From positions 124,001-188,000 of the forward strand of contig CATOTH010000004.1 in NCBI GenBank assembly GCA_951813065.1: a DNA stretch of 64,000 bases, read 5' to 3'. Shown piece by piece: positions 46,622-56,257 of the stretch. Source of the DNA: an uncultured Bryobacterales bacterium (lineage in GTDB: Bacteria > Acidobacteriota > Terriglobia > Bryobacterales > UBA6623). The translations under genes and the position numbers were made by a program. The notes under the pieces are model-generated. The model worked only from the letters and a program-made list of their open reading frames with translations, was not told the origin of the DNA and searched no databases. How positions within the stretch are numbered: position 1 is the stretch's first letter; each line of letters opens with the position of its first letter.

Positions 46622-48400
46622 ATGCGACGGCGTAGCTTTCTCCAAATCGGTTCCGCGCTTCCGGGCTTGGCTGCGGCTGCGGCCTGCTCCTCCCGGCAGG
46701 AAAGGCTGAACATCCTCTGGATCTTCGCCGAGGATTTCTCGCCTGACCTGGGCTGCTACGGCAACGAACTCGTCCAGACGCCGAATCTGGACCGCCTGGC
46801 AGCCGAAGGTGTTCGGTACACCCAGTGCGTCTGCACGGCGCCGGTATGCTCGACGGCCCGCTCCGCACTGATGACCGGGATGTTCCAGACCTCGATTGGC
46901 GCCCACAACCATCGGAGCCATCGGGTGGTTCCGTACGAACTGCCCGAAGGGGTGTTTACCGTCACTGACATGTTCCGCCACGCGGGCTACCACACATCGA
47001 ACTGCCGCAAACCCGCCCCGGGGCTCGAGGTTAAGGGCAAGACGGATTTCAATTTCCACACGGAAAAGCCCTTCGACGGGGCGGACTGGAACGAGCGTCC
47101 CGCAGGCGCGCCGTTCTATTCCCAGGTGAACTTCGGGGAGACACATCGACAGTTCCGGCGGTTCGAGGACGCGCCGGTGGATCCTGAGACGATTCCACTC
47201 GCACCCTATTACCCGGACCATCCGGTCGTGCGGGAGGACATCGCGCTCTACCTGGACGCGGCCCAGCACCTCGATGTCAAGGTCGGCAAGGTGATTCAAC
47301 GACTCAGGGACGAGGGCCTCTACGACCGTACAGCCGTTTTCTTCTTCGGCGACCACGGGCAGGCCCTGCACCGGGGCAAGCAATTCCTCTACGAGCAGGG
47401 AATCGTTGTGCCATTGATCATTCGGATCCCGGAAGCCTTCCAGCCCGCCGGATTTGAGCCTGGGACGGTGGACGACCGCTTGCTCCAGCACATCGACATC
47501 ACAGCGACATCACTTGATCTGGCTGGAATCGAACCACCTCCGGGCATGCAAGGTCAAGTGTTCCTGGGGGAGCAAGCTGCCCCTGAACGCGAGTATGCCT
47601 ATTCCGCGCGGGATCGCTGCGACGAGACCGTTGACAGGATCCGCAGCATTCGTGACAAGCGATGGAAACTGATCCGCAACTTCATGCCCGAGCGGCCGTA
47701 CTCCCAGAGGAACCACTACAAGGACACGAGCTATCCGGCGCTCCAGGTGATGCGGCAATTGCACGCCAAAGGCGAGTTGGAGGGAGCGGCCGCGCAGTGG
47801 ATGGCACCGCGCAGGCCGGAGCTCGAGTTCTACGACCTCGAGTCCGATCCTCACGAGGTCGAGAATCTCGCCGGGAGGCCCGAACATGCCGAGAAACTCT
47901 CGCTGCTCCGGGAAAAGCTCGATGCGTGGATCGAGGAATCGAACGACCACGGTCGCGAGGCCGAGGATCCGCTGCCTGCCGAGTACGCGCTACGGACCAT
48001 GGTCGACGGCTGGTACACAAACAACGGAATGTTAAGCAAGGCGGACGGCTTGCTGCGCATGGATTGGTCGCGGCAAGGTCGCCGGCCCCGTGATGTGGTC
48101 GTGCCGATTGTTGGGGCCGGTGGCCAGCTACGGCTTGTCCTTGAAATCCGCAGTGCTCGGGCGCAGGGGTTGGAGGTGCGCTGGGGTACTCCACTGAACA
48201 TGCGCGCTGCCGGGCTTGCGCAGGTCGAATTGCAGCCGGGAGATGGCTGGCAGAACGTCTCGGCGGACATCGACTGCGAGGGATGGCTCACGCAGTTCTC
48301 GCTTCGGTTCAGTGCTGACGCCGGCCTTGTGGAGTGTCGCAAGTGCACGCTGATGCGCAGGGACGGCTCAAGTACGGTCGGGGAGTGGACGTTTGCCTGA
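46622..48400 (+). CDS. Sulfatase-family protein with atypical active-site motif, Tat-exported
   Basis: A 592-residue sulfatase-fold protein. The N-terminus MRRRSFLQIGSALPGLAAAA is a Tat-like signal followed by a cysteine (AAACSS) that could be lipidated. Metal-site start ILWIFAEDFSPDLGCYGNE and GDHGQALHRGKQFLYEQG are present. The active-site segment is APVCSTARSALMTG: cysteine at about 76 and arginine at 80, but threonine where CxPxR or CxAxR is expected. The C-terminal 110 residues beyond the sulfatase fold are beta-rich (LVLEIRSARAQGLEVRWG), resembling a carbohydrate-binding or lectin-like module. Whether it is a sulfatase or a phosphohydrolase-like relative is open. Confidence 0.87.
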   Translation: MRRRSFLQIGSALPGLAAAAACSSRQERLNILWIFAEDFSPDLGCYGNELVQTPNLDRLAAEGVRYTQCVCTAPVCSTARSALMTGMFQTSIGAHNHRSHRVVPYELPEGVFTVTDMFRHAGYHTSNCRKPAPGLEVKGKTDFNFHTEKPFDGADWNERPAGAPFYSQVNFGETHRQFRRFEDAPVDPETIPLAPYYPDHPVVREDIALYLDAAQHLDVKVGKVIQRLRDEGLYDRTAVFFFGDHGQALHRGKQFLYEQGIVVPLIIRIPEAFQPAGFEPGTVDDRLLQHIDITATSLDLAGIEPPPGMQGQVFLGEQAAPEREYAYSARDRCDETVDRIRSIRDKRWKLIRNFMPERPYSQRNHYKDTSYPALQVMRQLHAKGELEGAAAQWMAPRRPELEFYDLESDPHEVENLAGRPEHAEKLSLLREKLDAWIEESNDHGREAEDPLPAEYALRTMVDGWYTNNGMLSKADGLLRMDWSRQGRRPRDVVVPIVGAGGQLRLVLEIRSARAQGLEVRWGTPLNMRAAGLAQVELQPGDGWQNVSADIDCEGWLTQFSLRFSADAGLVECRKCTLMRRDGSSTVGEWTFA

Positions 48401-48543
48401 TCTTGGAGGCGAGCGTCCGATGCCGGTCCGGTTCAGGCCTGCTCCCGGTAACTATTGAGGGTAGCGACCAACCTATCGCCATCAGCGAACATACCCTGGA
48501 TTCCCGGTTCGACTGCGAGCGGCGCCTGCCCTGCGCCGAACAC

Positions 48544-48573
48544 AAGGAAAAGGGCCGCGCCGAAGCGCGGCCC
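48544..48573 (-). terminator. Intrinsic terminator of the second TonB receptor
   Basis: Reading the minus strand, GGGCCGCGC and GCGCGGCCC form a perfect 9-bp stem closed by a TTCG tetraloop and followed by TTTTCCTT. It begins 27 bp after the receptor stop codon. Confidence 0.85.
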
Positions 48574-48600
48574 CTGGTGATTGAAGCGATCGCCGGATGT

Positions 48601-51600
48601 CTACCAGCCGAGTCGCAGTCCGATGCGGAAGAACCGCTCGTCAATGCCCTCTCGTCCAGTGTTCCGGATTCGGTTCAGGATCATGAAGCTGCCGGAGTTG
48701 ACGTTTCTGCTGTTCGGGCGCTCGAAGTGCGGCGTGTTGGTCATGTTGAAGCCTTCTGCGCGGAACTGCAGTTCCATTTTCTCGGTGATCTGGAACTTGC
48801 GGAAGACGCCCATATCGAGATTGAACAGTCCGGGTCCGCGCACGCTGTTCGGTCCACAGGTGCCGAAACGGAGCCCGCTCGGCTGTGCGAACGCGCCTGG
48901 ATCGATCCAGACCTGGTTGGCTCCAGCCTTGACATAGTTCGGTTCTCCCAGGCAGTCGGCGATCTGGCTGGACCCGGATGCATTTAGGTCTCCATTGTCG
49001 GCCTGCACACTGAACGGCGTACCCGTGTAGGCGCTCAACAGCCCGTTGAGTTGCCAGCCGCCCAGAATCGTTCCGAGTGGGCTGCCCGCGAGGAACCGCT
49101 TGCCCCGGCCGAACGGCGTCTCATAAATGGCGGTCATCTGGAAGTTCTGGCGGATGTCCTGGTTCAGGTCCCCGTAAGTACGGTCGTAGTAGCTCGGGAT
49201 CCGGAAGAACGCCGGTCCGTCGCCCGAATCCTCATCCGTGTAGCCACGCCCGTGAGCCCAGGTATATGCCAGGTTCATCTGGAAGCCGTTGGCGAATCGG
49301 CGCTGCAGCTTGGTTTGCAATGAGTCGTACTTTGCCGTCCCCAGGCTACCGAAGAGTTGGGTGGTGGTTGTCCGGCCGTAGCGCTTGAACAATTGCCGTC
49401 CGGCACTGCCCTCCCCGATTTCGCCCCAGTTCTGGTCGAGTCCTGCCAGCTGGTTGACGGAGCGTGTGGCGACGTAGCCTGCTGTCGCGATCCAATCACC
49501 GAAGCGACGCTCAAGCGTGAAGTTCCACGACTGGATATAACCGCGCGTGAGATTCTCCGTGTCCATGGTACGCACGACTGTGTTGAGCGGCAGGTCGAGC
49601 ACGCCGTCTCCGAGCGAGGGCTCGTTGATCACGTCCAGGCCCTGGCGCAGCGTGGTGGCGTATCCGTAGCTGTCCGGGGCCACTGGACCATCTTTCGCCA
49701 TGATTGGGAAGTTCGTGCGCAGCGGCCTCGCCCAGTTGAACGGGTCCACCGTAATGCCGTACCCCACTCGGAGAACTGTGTTCTCGTCCATGCGGTATGC
49801 GAACCCCACGCGAGGGACGACGTTGTTCTTGCCGATGTCGATCCCGCAGTCGGTTGGAATGGCACCGACGCCGCAGGCCCAGATCTTGTTGTTGTCGAAG
49901 TCAAAGCGTTCCAGTCCGCGGGTGGCGCGAGTCGGGAACGGGTAGATCTCGTAACGCACTCCGTAGCTGAGCGTCAGCCTTGGCGTAACGTTCCAGCGGT
50001 CGCGGGCATAGAAGCTCAGCAACTTGGTGCGGGTGAAATAGCCATTCTCGTCGAACTGCCAGATCTTGCCCGCGCTGAGTGGGAGGCCGAGCAGCCAGGA
50101 TGCCTGCGAGTTGAAGTCGTTGGCGCTCGGGCCGCCACGCAACCTGGTCGTGTTCCGCCGGAAGCGGAACTCGCCCGAGGCGGCGCCAGTGCCCCCCGAG
50201 AACTCCGGCTGGTTGTGGTCCAGGTCCTGCAGGTAGATGTCTGTGCCGAATCGGATGTTGTGGGTGCCCTTGGTCCAGTTTGCGTTGAACACGAACTGGT
50301 TCTGCGGGTCGGAGCGGTAGTACGGCTGGAAGCTGTTCGACATGCCAAGCCCTTCGAAATCATCGATTCGCAGGCGAGGCCAGCCTCCGTCAATGAAGCG
50401 GTCCGACTGCAGCCCGGGGATGCCCAGAACGCTCCAGCCGAGATTCTCCTCCAGGCGCTGCTGCTCGACGTTGGTGTCCACCAGCGTGTAGCCGTAGTAC
50501 CCGTCTATCAGGAACGTGGGGGTCACCACGTGTGTCAGCGAGATGGTTCCGGAATAGGTGTTTCCAAACCCCGTCCCCGGGTTCGAGTTAGTCGGGTGCA
50601 GCCGGTTGCCGCCGAACTGACCCAGGGTCTGGCCGTTCGCCATGCGGTAGTCCAGCAGGCTGAATCGGATGAAGCCGGTGGTGCTGTCCGTCAGGTTGAA
50701 GTTTGTCTTGGCATCGATGGTGTCCCGGAAGAACGTGGTGGACCCGTCGGCCTTGTAGTTCTGGTCGAGGCCCAGGGAGCCCACGCCTGCTTGGTTCGGA
50801 CTGGGGAATGCGGAATCGTGAATCATGGCGGCGACGCCAGAATCGATTCGCGTACGCGGAATCACGTTGTCCGGGAATGGAGACCGGTCCGTCGCGTAGT
50901 CGTCGTGGAATTGGTCCTGGACACCGGTCAGCGGGTCGTAAACGATGCTTGGGTTCGCGACCACTCCTGTGCCGCGCAGGTCGCCGAAGCGCATCGCCTG
51001 GGTCGGCATGGTGATGAAACGCTGAGCGTATCGCGACTCGTAGGTCCCCTCGTAGCTGACGAAGTAGAACCACTTGTTCCTCTTGATCGGGCCGCCGATC
51101 GTTCCGCCGAACTGGTTGTTGATCAGCTTCGGCTTGGCCGACTCCCGGTCACTGAAGAACGGGTATGCCTTCAAGTGCTGGTCCATGTGGTACTCGAAGG
51201 CCGATCCGTGGACGTCGTTGCCACCGGACTTGATCTGCAGGTTGATCGCCGCGCCGCCCGCCAATCCCTGCTCGGCGTCGAACGAATTGGTGACAACGTT
51301 GACCGTCTCGATCGACTCCAGCGCGGGGTTGTAGCCCGTCATGTGAGGTACCCAGATGTTGGTCGAGGAGGCGCCGTCAATACGGGTGTTGTTGTTCGAG
51401 CGGCTCGTGCCGTTCACCGAAAACCGCACGGCGCGCGTTGGATTCGTCGGCACCGAGTGCGCGTTCTGCGGGGGCGAGAAGCCGGGCAGGGTCACGAACA
51501 GCATCTGGTAGTTCCGTCCCAGCGGGACCGGCACGTTGCGCAGCGTGGTCTCGGTGACTTCCTGCCGAACCTCGGCGCGGTCTGTCTGCAGCGTCGCGGC

Positions 51601-51993
51601 CGAGGCCTCGACCGTGACTGTCTCGGTGATCTGTCCGATCTCGAGGCTTGCGTCGACGCGGGTGCTATTGTTCTGCGAAACCACCACTCCTGTCGTGACC
51701 GACGCCTGGAAGCCGTCGGACCGGATGGTGACCGAGTAGGTTCCGGTGTTGACCGTCGGGAAGGTGTAGTTGCCCGCCGCACCAGTCGTTGTCTCACGCA
51801 CCTGGCCGGTCGCTTCGTTCATGATGGACACCTCCGCGCCGACAATGGCGGCGTCGGTGCTGTCCGTCACGAGTCCATCGATACCGCCTTGGATCAGCTG
51901 AGCCAGGGCGGTTGGCGACATCAAGGCGCACAGGGTCAGCAAGCCGATGGCATGCAGTAAACCCCTCTTGCACCAGCGAGAAGTTGGTTGCAT
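48601..51993 (-). CDS. Oar-like TonB-dependent outer-membrane receptor (large)
   Basis: An 1130-residue receptor starting at ATG 51993, preceded by a strong AGGAGG. Signal peptide: RGLLHAIGLLTLCALMSPTALAQ. Residues about 30-115 are a carboxypeptidase-regulatory-like domain (IDGLVTDSTDAAIVGAEV); a plug follows (VPVPLGRNYQMLFVTLPGF, TRIDGASSTNIWVPHMTGYN, INLQIKSGGNDVHGSAFEY); the rest is beta-barrel (VGFAYRMDENTVLRVGYG, ending FRIGLRLGW with a terminal aromatic). Length and domains are those of acidobacterial Oar-like proteins, which are encoded in many copies in this phylum. The ligand is unknown. It has its own promoter and terminator, so it is monocistronic. Confidence 0.9.
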   Translation of the reverse strand: MQPTSRWCKRGLLHAIGLLTLCALMSPTALAQLIQGGIDGLVTDSTDAAIVGAEVSIMNEATGQVRETTTGAAGNYTFPTVNTGTYSVTIRSDGFQASVTTGVVVSQNNSTRVDASLEIGQITETVTVEASAATLQTDRAEVRQEVTETTLRNVPVPLGRNYQMLFVTLPGFSPPQNAHSVPTNPTRAVRFSVNGTSRSNNNTRIDGASSTNIWVPHMTGYNPALESIETVNVVTNSFDAEQGLAGGAAINLQIKSGGNDVHGSAFEYHMDQHLKAYPFFSDRESAKPKLINNQFGGTIGGPIKRNKWFYFVSYEGTYESRYAQRFITMPTQAMRFGDLRGTGVVANPSIVYDPLTGVQDQFHDDYATDRSPFPDNVIPRTRIDSGVAAMIHDSAFPSPNQAGVGSLGLDQNYKADGSTTFFRDTIDAKTNFNLTDSTTGFIRFSLLDYRMANGQTLGQFGGNRLHPTNSNPGTGFGNTYSGTISLTHVVTPTFLIDGYYGYTLVDTNVEQQRLEENLGWSVLGIPGLQSDRFIDGGWPRLRIDDFEGLGMSNSFQPYYRSDPQNQFVFNANWTKGTHNIRFGTDIYLQDLDHNQPEFSGGTGAASGEFRFRRNTTRLRGGPSANDFNSQASWLLGLPLSAGKIWQFDENGYFTRTKLLSFYARDRWNVTPRLTLSYGVRYEIYPFPTRATRGLERFDFDNNKIWACGVGAIPTDCGIDIGKNNVVPRVGFAYRMDENTVLRVGYGITVDPFNWARPLRTNFPIMAKDGPVAPDSYGYATTLRQGLDVINEPSLGDGVLDLPLNTVVRTMDTENLTRGYIQSWNFTLERRFGDWIATAGYVATRSVNQLAGLDQNWGEIGEGSAGRQLFKRYGRTTTTQLFGSLGTAKYDSLQTKLQRRFANGFQMNLAYTWAHGRGYTDEDSGDGPAFFRIPSYYDRTYGDLNQDIRQNFQMTAIYETPFGRGKRFLAGSPLGTILGGWQLNGLLSAYTGTPFSVQADNGDLNASGSSQIADCLGEPNYVKAGANQVWIDPGAFAQPSGLRFGTCGPNSVRGPGLFNLDMGVFRKFQITEKMELQFRAEGFNMTNTPHFERPNSRNVNSGSFMILNRIRNTGREGIDERFFRIGLRLGW

Positions 51994-52087
51994 TGAAATC
52001 CTCCTAGTTAGATTTCGAAGGCTCTTTCGGACCGCAGACGGACCCCTCTTGCCCACAATCGAGTCCTAGCCTTGTAATGATGATGTA

Positions 52088-52115
52088 ATCGTACCACGCA
52101 TGCGCGAAGTGTCAA
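52088..52115 (-). promoter_or_regulatory. Promoter of the second TonB receptor
   Basis: On the minus strand TTGACA (52115-52110), a 16-bp spacer and TACGAT (52093-52088). An AT-rich tract lies just upstream of the -35 and could act as an UP element. The leader would be about 90 nt. Confidence 0.6.
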
Positions 52116-52207
52116 GGAATTACAAAATTACCTGATTCGCAAGGTTCTCGCGACGGAAGGCTATCTCTATCCTTAGGGGAACCGCGACAAGCGCCGTATG
52201 GTGTTAA

Positions 52208-53623
52208 TCAGGGCCCAGAGCTGAGCGCTTCAAGCGATTTCAGCGCCTGGTCAATCCGACTGATCAACTGCTGACGATTATAGCGTGATGCTTCCTCGCG
52301 TGCAAGGCGGAAATGCCCAATCGCTGCGTCACGTTCGCCAGCGACCAGTTCGGCACCCGCTAGGGAAAACAGGAACTCCGGCCTGCGGTCAGATTCCTCC
52401 TTGATCGCTTCCCTGAGCGACCGCAGGGCCTCGGGCACGTTTCGCCGGCGCATCCACAACATGCCCAGCTTGTAGTGCGAGAGACCGTGATCAGGGCGGT
52501 TCTTGAGCGCCCGTTGGTACAGGGTCATGGCTTCGTCGAAGCGTCTCTCTTCCTCAAGCATCTGTCCCATGTTGTGGTTCGCTGATGCATGGTCGGGGTT
52601 CACCTCCAGCGCCTTCCCAAAGGCCTGCTTGGCCTCGGCCGTCTTGCCCGTCGAATAGGCGATCACGCCGTAGTTGTAGTGCAGTTCCGCGCTGTCCGCG
52701 CCCGCCTCCAGGCCGAGTCTGTACTGTTTTTCGGCCTGGTCTGCCTGCGCATTCGATCCGTACAGGATCACGAGGTTGATCCGGGCCTGCAGCAGTGACG
52801 GGTCTTCGTCAGCTGCCTTGAGATGCAATCGGACCGCCTCGTCGTGCCGACCCGCCTCCATGGCCTCGACACCCTGCTGGAGGTATTCTGTCGCGCTGGT
52901 TCGCAGCGAGTGCACGGCAGCAGCCAGCGGGTCGCCCTCTGGCGGTTCCTCGCCACGGTATCGCTCAAACAGATCAAGGTGCGTCCGGGAATCTGCTTCC
53001 AAGCCCTCGTCACGGTATAGCAGGGCCAGAGCATAGTGAGCCGCGCCGAATGTCGGTGCCGTCTCAACCGCCCGCAGCAGGTGCTCGAGAGCCTCACCGG
53101 CTTGATCCGCCGCGGCTGCGGCTCGGCCGAGCCCGTAGTGGATGCGGGGGTCTTCGGGCCCGGCCAGCAGAGCCTTCCGAAAGATCCCGAGGCTCTCTTG
53201 CACCTTGCCGGTCTCGAAGAGCGCGCCGGCCAGGCGCTGTTGCGCCCAGACCGATCCGGGATCCATTTCGAGGCAGCGCCGGAACCTGCTCTCTGCTTCG
53301 GCATGTTGTCCCAGCGCGGAGAGCGAGACGCCCAGGTAATACTCCCACCGAAACTCGCCGGCATCGACCAGCGCGGCACGTTTGAAGAACTCGACCGCGA
53401 GCCCGTGCTGGCCATAGGCTTGCAGCAACATGCCAGCCTTGCCGGACAGCGTCGGGTCGGACGGACTGGATCGCAGGGAGGACATCACCGGACCAAGCTG
53501 GTCTTCCAGTGCCGGGCCCAGCACCGCCAGGTCGAGCAGCGGCAGAGGCCCCGGGTCGGGCGCCGGTGCCGAGCAGGCTGCCAGCACGCAGACCCACACG
53601 CCAAGATGCCAGCGCACTCGCAC
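52208..53623 (-). CDS. TPR-repeat lipoprotein
   Basis: A 471-residue protein beginning at GTG 53623. The N-terminus has a lipoprotein signal ([16 protein letters not shown], lipobox LAAC). The remainder is at least nine tetratricopeptide repeats, for example [15 protein letters not shown]-like, [60 protein letters not shown] and [20 protein letters not shown]. TPRs mediate protein-protein contacts; partners unknown. It should be anchored in the inner or outer membrane. A TAGAAT box lies six bases before the start. It is next to, but separately transcribed from, the receptor gene. Confidence 0.87.
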   Translation of the reverse strand: MRVRWHLGVWVCVLAACSAPAPDPGPLPLLDLAVLGPALEDQLGPVMSSLRSSPSDPTLSGKAGMLLQAYGQHGLAVEFFKRAALVDAGEFRWEYYLGVSLSALGQHAEAESRFRRCLEMDPGSVWAQQRLAGALFETGKVQESLGIFRKALLAGPEDPRIHYGLGRAAAAADQAGEALEHLLRAVETAPTFGAAHYALALLYRDEGLEADSRTHLDLFERYRGEEPPEGDPLAAAVHSLRTSATEYLQQGVEAMEAGRHDEAVRLHLKAADEDPSLLQARINLVILYGSNAQADQAEKQYRLGLEAGADSAELHYNYGVIAYSTGKTAEAKQAFGKALEVNPDHASANHNMGQMLEEERRFDEAMTLYQRALKNRPDHGLSHYKLGMLWMRRRNVPEALRSLREAIKEESDRRPEFLFSLAGAELVAGERDAAIGHFRLAREEASRYNRQQLISRIDQALKSLEALSSGP

Positions 53624-53629
53624 AGGGCC

Positions 53630-53635
53630 ATTCTA
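53630..53635 (-). promoter_or_regulatory. TAGAAT -10 box, six bases before GTG (leaderless start)
   Basis: On the minus strand TAGAAT, six bases, then GTG 53623 of the TPR lipoprotein gene. This is the third case of TAGAAT at the same distance from a start in this window. Confidence 0.5.
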
Positions 53636-53722
53636 ATGCGCGTTCGAATTGACCCCGGCTCGGCTTCGCGCTACCATGAATTTCGGGGAGGGGTGTACCC
53701 GCTCCCGGATCCCTATCCGGCC

Positions 53723-54157
53723 ATGTCGACCAATACCTTTGTTCCGAAAGCATCGGAGATCCGCAATGACTGGTATGTCATGGACGCGGAGGGGAAAACG
53801 CTCGGGCGCTTGGCGACGGCCGCCGCCACCTTGCTCCGAGGCAAGCACAAGCCCGATTTCACTCCGTTCCTCAAGACCGGCGATTTCGTCATCGTGGTCA
53901 ATGCGGAGAAGGTTTGCCTCACCGGCAAGAAGGAAACCGACAAGCTGTACCACCGGCACACGGGCTACCCGGGAGGCCTGAAGACCGAGACCGCCCGGGA
54001 TGTTCGCGCGAAGCATCCGGAGCGGCTCGTGCAGCGGGCAGTCGCGGGCATGCTCCCGAAGAACAAGCTCGGGCGCCAATTGAAAACTCGACTGAAGGTC
54101 TACATTGGTGCGGATCATCCGCATCAGGCCCAGCAGCCGAAGGTGTGGCCGCTCTGA
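53723..54157 (+). CDS. rplM: 50S ribosomal protein L13
   Basis: A 144-residue ribosomal protein starting at ATG 53723. [66 protein letters not shown] and [16 protein letters not shown] are L13 signatures. It is followed after 25 bp by rpsI, the universal rplM-rpsI pair. No strong ribosome binding site is visible, and any autoregulatory L13 leader would lie in the 53636-53722 region, where I see no clear structure. Confidence 0.97.
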   Translation: MSTNTFVPKASEIRNDWYVMDAEGKTLGRLATAAATLLRGKHKPDFTPFLKTGDFVIVVNAEKVCLTGKKETDKLYHRHTGYPGGLKTETARDVRAKHPERLVQRAVAGMLPKNKLGRQLKTRLKVYIGADHPHQAQQPKVWPL

Positions 54158-54182
54158 GGGGTCGCACGAGAAGGGAATCGTC

Positions 54183-54581
54183 TTGGCAACGAATCAAGTT
54201 CAGTATTTGGGCACAGGCAGGCGTAAGACGGCTGTCGCCCGGGTGTTCTTGCGTCCCGGGTCCGGCAAGATCCAGATCAACGATCAGAGCCCCGACCAGT
54301 ACTTCCCCACAGAGTCGCTCAAATCCAAGGTCCGCCAGCCGTTGCTCGCGAGCGAGACCGACGGCAAGTTCGACGCGCTGGTCCTGGTCCATGGCGGCGG
54401 CAAGTCCGGCCAGGCCGACGCGGTCCGCCTCGGGATCGCACGCGCCCTCCAGAAGTACAATCTCGAGCTCCGCCCCTTGCTCAAGAAGGGCGGCTACTTG
54501 ACGCGCGACCCGCGCAAGCACGAGCGCAAGAAATACGGGAAGCCGGGTGCTCGCAAGAGATTCCAATACTCGAAGCGCTAG
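54183..54581 (+). CDS. rpsI: 30S ribosomal protein S9
   Basis: A 132-residue ribosomal protein. TTG 54183 is the start, supported by GAAGGGAA upstream and by the family-like N-terminus ATNQVQYLGTGRRKTAVARVFLRPG. GGGKSGQADAVRLGIARAL and the C-terminal RDPRKHERKKYGKPGARKRFQYSKR, whose last residues contact P-site tRNA, are diagnostic. The frame upstream of 54183 overlaps rplM and is not used. Confidence 0.96.
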   Translation: MATNQVQYLGTGRRKTAVARVFLRPGSGKIQINDQSPDQYFPTESLKSKVRQPLLASETDGKFDALVLVHGGGKSGQADAVRLGIARALQKYNLELRPLLKKGGYLTRDPRKHERKKYGKPGARKRFQYSKR

Positions 54582-54652
54582 CCGGAGTCCACGGCCAGTT
54601 TCATCGCGGCCGGTATCCAAATCCTGCTTGGACGGATCCGGTTGCTCGGGGT

Positions 54653-54667
54653 GGCTTCGCCGAAGCC
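54653..54667 (+). other. Short palindrome in the rpsB leader
   Basis: GGCTTCG and CGAAGCC (54653-54667) form a compact stem-loop 35 bp before the rpsB start. It could be part of an S2 autoregulatory leader or nothing; there is no T-tract. Confidence 0.25.
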
Positions 54668-54702
54668 GCTGCTAACAAGCGCACAGCCAGAACGGAGGTA
54701 TC

Positions 54703-55482
54703 GTGTCGCAAATCACAATGAAGGAGTTGCTCGAATCGGGCGTTCATTTCGGGCACCAGACCAAGCACTGGAATCCGAAGATGAAGGAATTCATCTTCGG
54801 CGAACGCAATCGCATTCACATCATTGACCTGCAGAAGACGCTCAAGCATTTCAAGCACGCCTTGGAGTTTATCGAGGAGCAGGCCAGCCAGGGCAAGACG
54901 ATCCTCTTTGTCGGCACCAAGCGCCAAGCTCAAGAGGCGATTGCCGAGGAGGCCAAGCGTTGCGAGATGTTCTACATCAACCATCGCTGGCTCGGCGGCC
55001 TACTGACGAACTGGGTCACCGTGCAGAAATCCCTGGACCGCTACAAGGAATTGGAGCGCCTTGCCGGGGAGGAGGGCTACGAGGGCCGCAGCAAGAAGGA
55101 GATCTCGCGCCTCGAGCGCGAGCGCAAGGCGCTGGACGCGAACATCGCCGGGATCAAGGACATGCCGGGCGTTCCGGACATGGTCTTCGTCATCGACACG
55201 CGCAAGGAGGAAATCGCCGTTCACGAGGCCCGGAAGCTCAACATTCCGGTCATCGCGGTGGTGGACACCAATAGTGATCCTGACGAGGTCGACTATGTCA
55301 TTCCGGGCAACGACGACGCGCTGCGGTCCATTTGGCTGTATACCAAGAAGGTGTCGGAGGCCGTCTTGGCCGGCCGTGCCTTGATCCCGCCGCCGGGGTC
55401 AGAGACCGAAGAGGGATCCGAAGTCGAGGAAGCATCCGAGGCGGGCGACGCTGAGGCGGTGGCCGAGACGCCGCAAGCTTGA
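54703..55482 (+). CDS. rpsB: 30S ribosomal protein S2
   Basis: A 259-residue ribosomal protein. Start is GTG 54703 with a strong GGAGGT at 54694-54699. [53 protein letters not shown] and [24 protein letters not shown] are diagnostic. An acidic C-terminal tail ([19 protein letters not shown]) is an extension beyond the core. tsf follows, the usual rpsB-tsf-pyrH-frr order. Confidence 0.98.
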   Translation: MSQITMKELLESGVHFGHQTKHWNPKMKEFIFGERNRIHIIDLQKTLKHFKHALEFIEEQASQGKTILFVGTKRQAQEAIAEEAKRCEMFYINHRWLGGLLTNWVTVQKSLDRYKELERLAGEEGYEGRSKKEISRLERERKALDANIAGIKDMPGVPDMVFVIDTRKEEIAVHEARKLNIPVIAVVDTNSDPDEVDYVIPGNDDALRSIWLYTKKVSEAVLAGRALIPPPGSETEEGSEVEEASEAGDAEAVAETPQA

Positions 55483-55539
55483 TCGTCAGCGGGCCGAGGG
55501 AGTTGGAATTGCAGGGAGTTCTTGAAGCAGAGGTGTGCA

Positions 55540-56142
55540 ATGGCAGACATCAGCGCTAAACAGGTGAAGGAACTGCGCGACAAGAGTGGCGTGGGCTTCA
55601 TGGAGTGTAAGCGGGCATTGGTCGAGACGAACGGCGACATGGCAGCCGCCGAGATCGCCCTGCGCAAGCGGGGCGTCGCGATTGCCCAGAAAAAGAGCAG
55701 CCGCGCCGCGAACGAAGGCGTCATCGGCAGCTACATCCACGCAGGATCCAAGCTCGGCGTGCTGGTTGAAGTGAACTGCGAGTCCGATTTCGTCGCTCGT
55801 ACCGACGATTTCCAGAAGCTGGTCAAGGATGTCGCGATGCAAATCGCCGCGGCCGATCCCCAGTACATCACCAGGGCCGCCGTTCCCGCCGATGTCGTTG
55901 AGAAAGAGCGCCAGATCCAGCGCGACCGCGCGTTGCAGGAAGGCAAGCCGGAGCGCGTCCTGGACAAGATCGTTGACGGCCGGATGGGCAAGTTCTACGA
56001 GGAAATCGTCCTCCTTGATCAGCCCTTCGTAAAGGAGCCCTCGACGACCGTGGGGGACATGATTCAGGCCGCGATCGCACGGCTTGGCGAGAACATGACA
56101 GTGAGGCGGTTTCAGCGATTCAAGGTCGGCGAGGAGTCGTAG
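55540..56142 (+). CDS. tsf: Elongation factor Ts
   Basis: A 200-residue guanine-nucleotide exchange factor for EF-Tu, starting at ATG 55540 with AGAGGTG upstream. The N-terminal UBA-like domain is VKELRDKSGVGFMECKRALVETNGDM; the core has GVIGSYIHAGSKLGVLVEVNCESDFVARTDDF and ends LLDQPFVKEPSTTVGDMIQ, RFQRFKVGE. It is the short form with a single core domain, shorter than E. coli Ts (283), as in Thermus. Confidence 0.97.
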   Translation: MADISAKQVKELRDKSGVGFMECKRALVETNGDMAAAEIALRKRGVAIAQKKSSRAANEGVIGSYIHAGSKLGVLVEVNCESDFVARTDDFQKLVKDVAMQIAAADPQYITRAAVPADVVEKERQIQRDRALQEGKPERVLDKIVDGRMGKFYEEIVLLDQPFVKEPSTTVGDMIQAAIARLGENMTVRRFQRFKVGEES

Positions 56143-56257
56143 CCGGGATTCTGGCCGGATCCTTCGGAGGGACCGCCGCCTGTCTCCCGCTCCCTGTGGC
56201 TCTGTCTCGGCCACGCTTGGCCAGCGGCGCTCGGGATATGATGGAGCGATTCCGGGC

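Noticed and set aside
49357-51960. An 867-residue open frame on the plus strand, antisense to the large TonB receptor
   Set aside because: The receptor frame on the minus strand has signal peptide, domains and signals; the antisense frame has no recognisable domain and arises from GC-rich codon composition.
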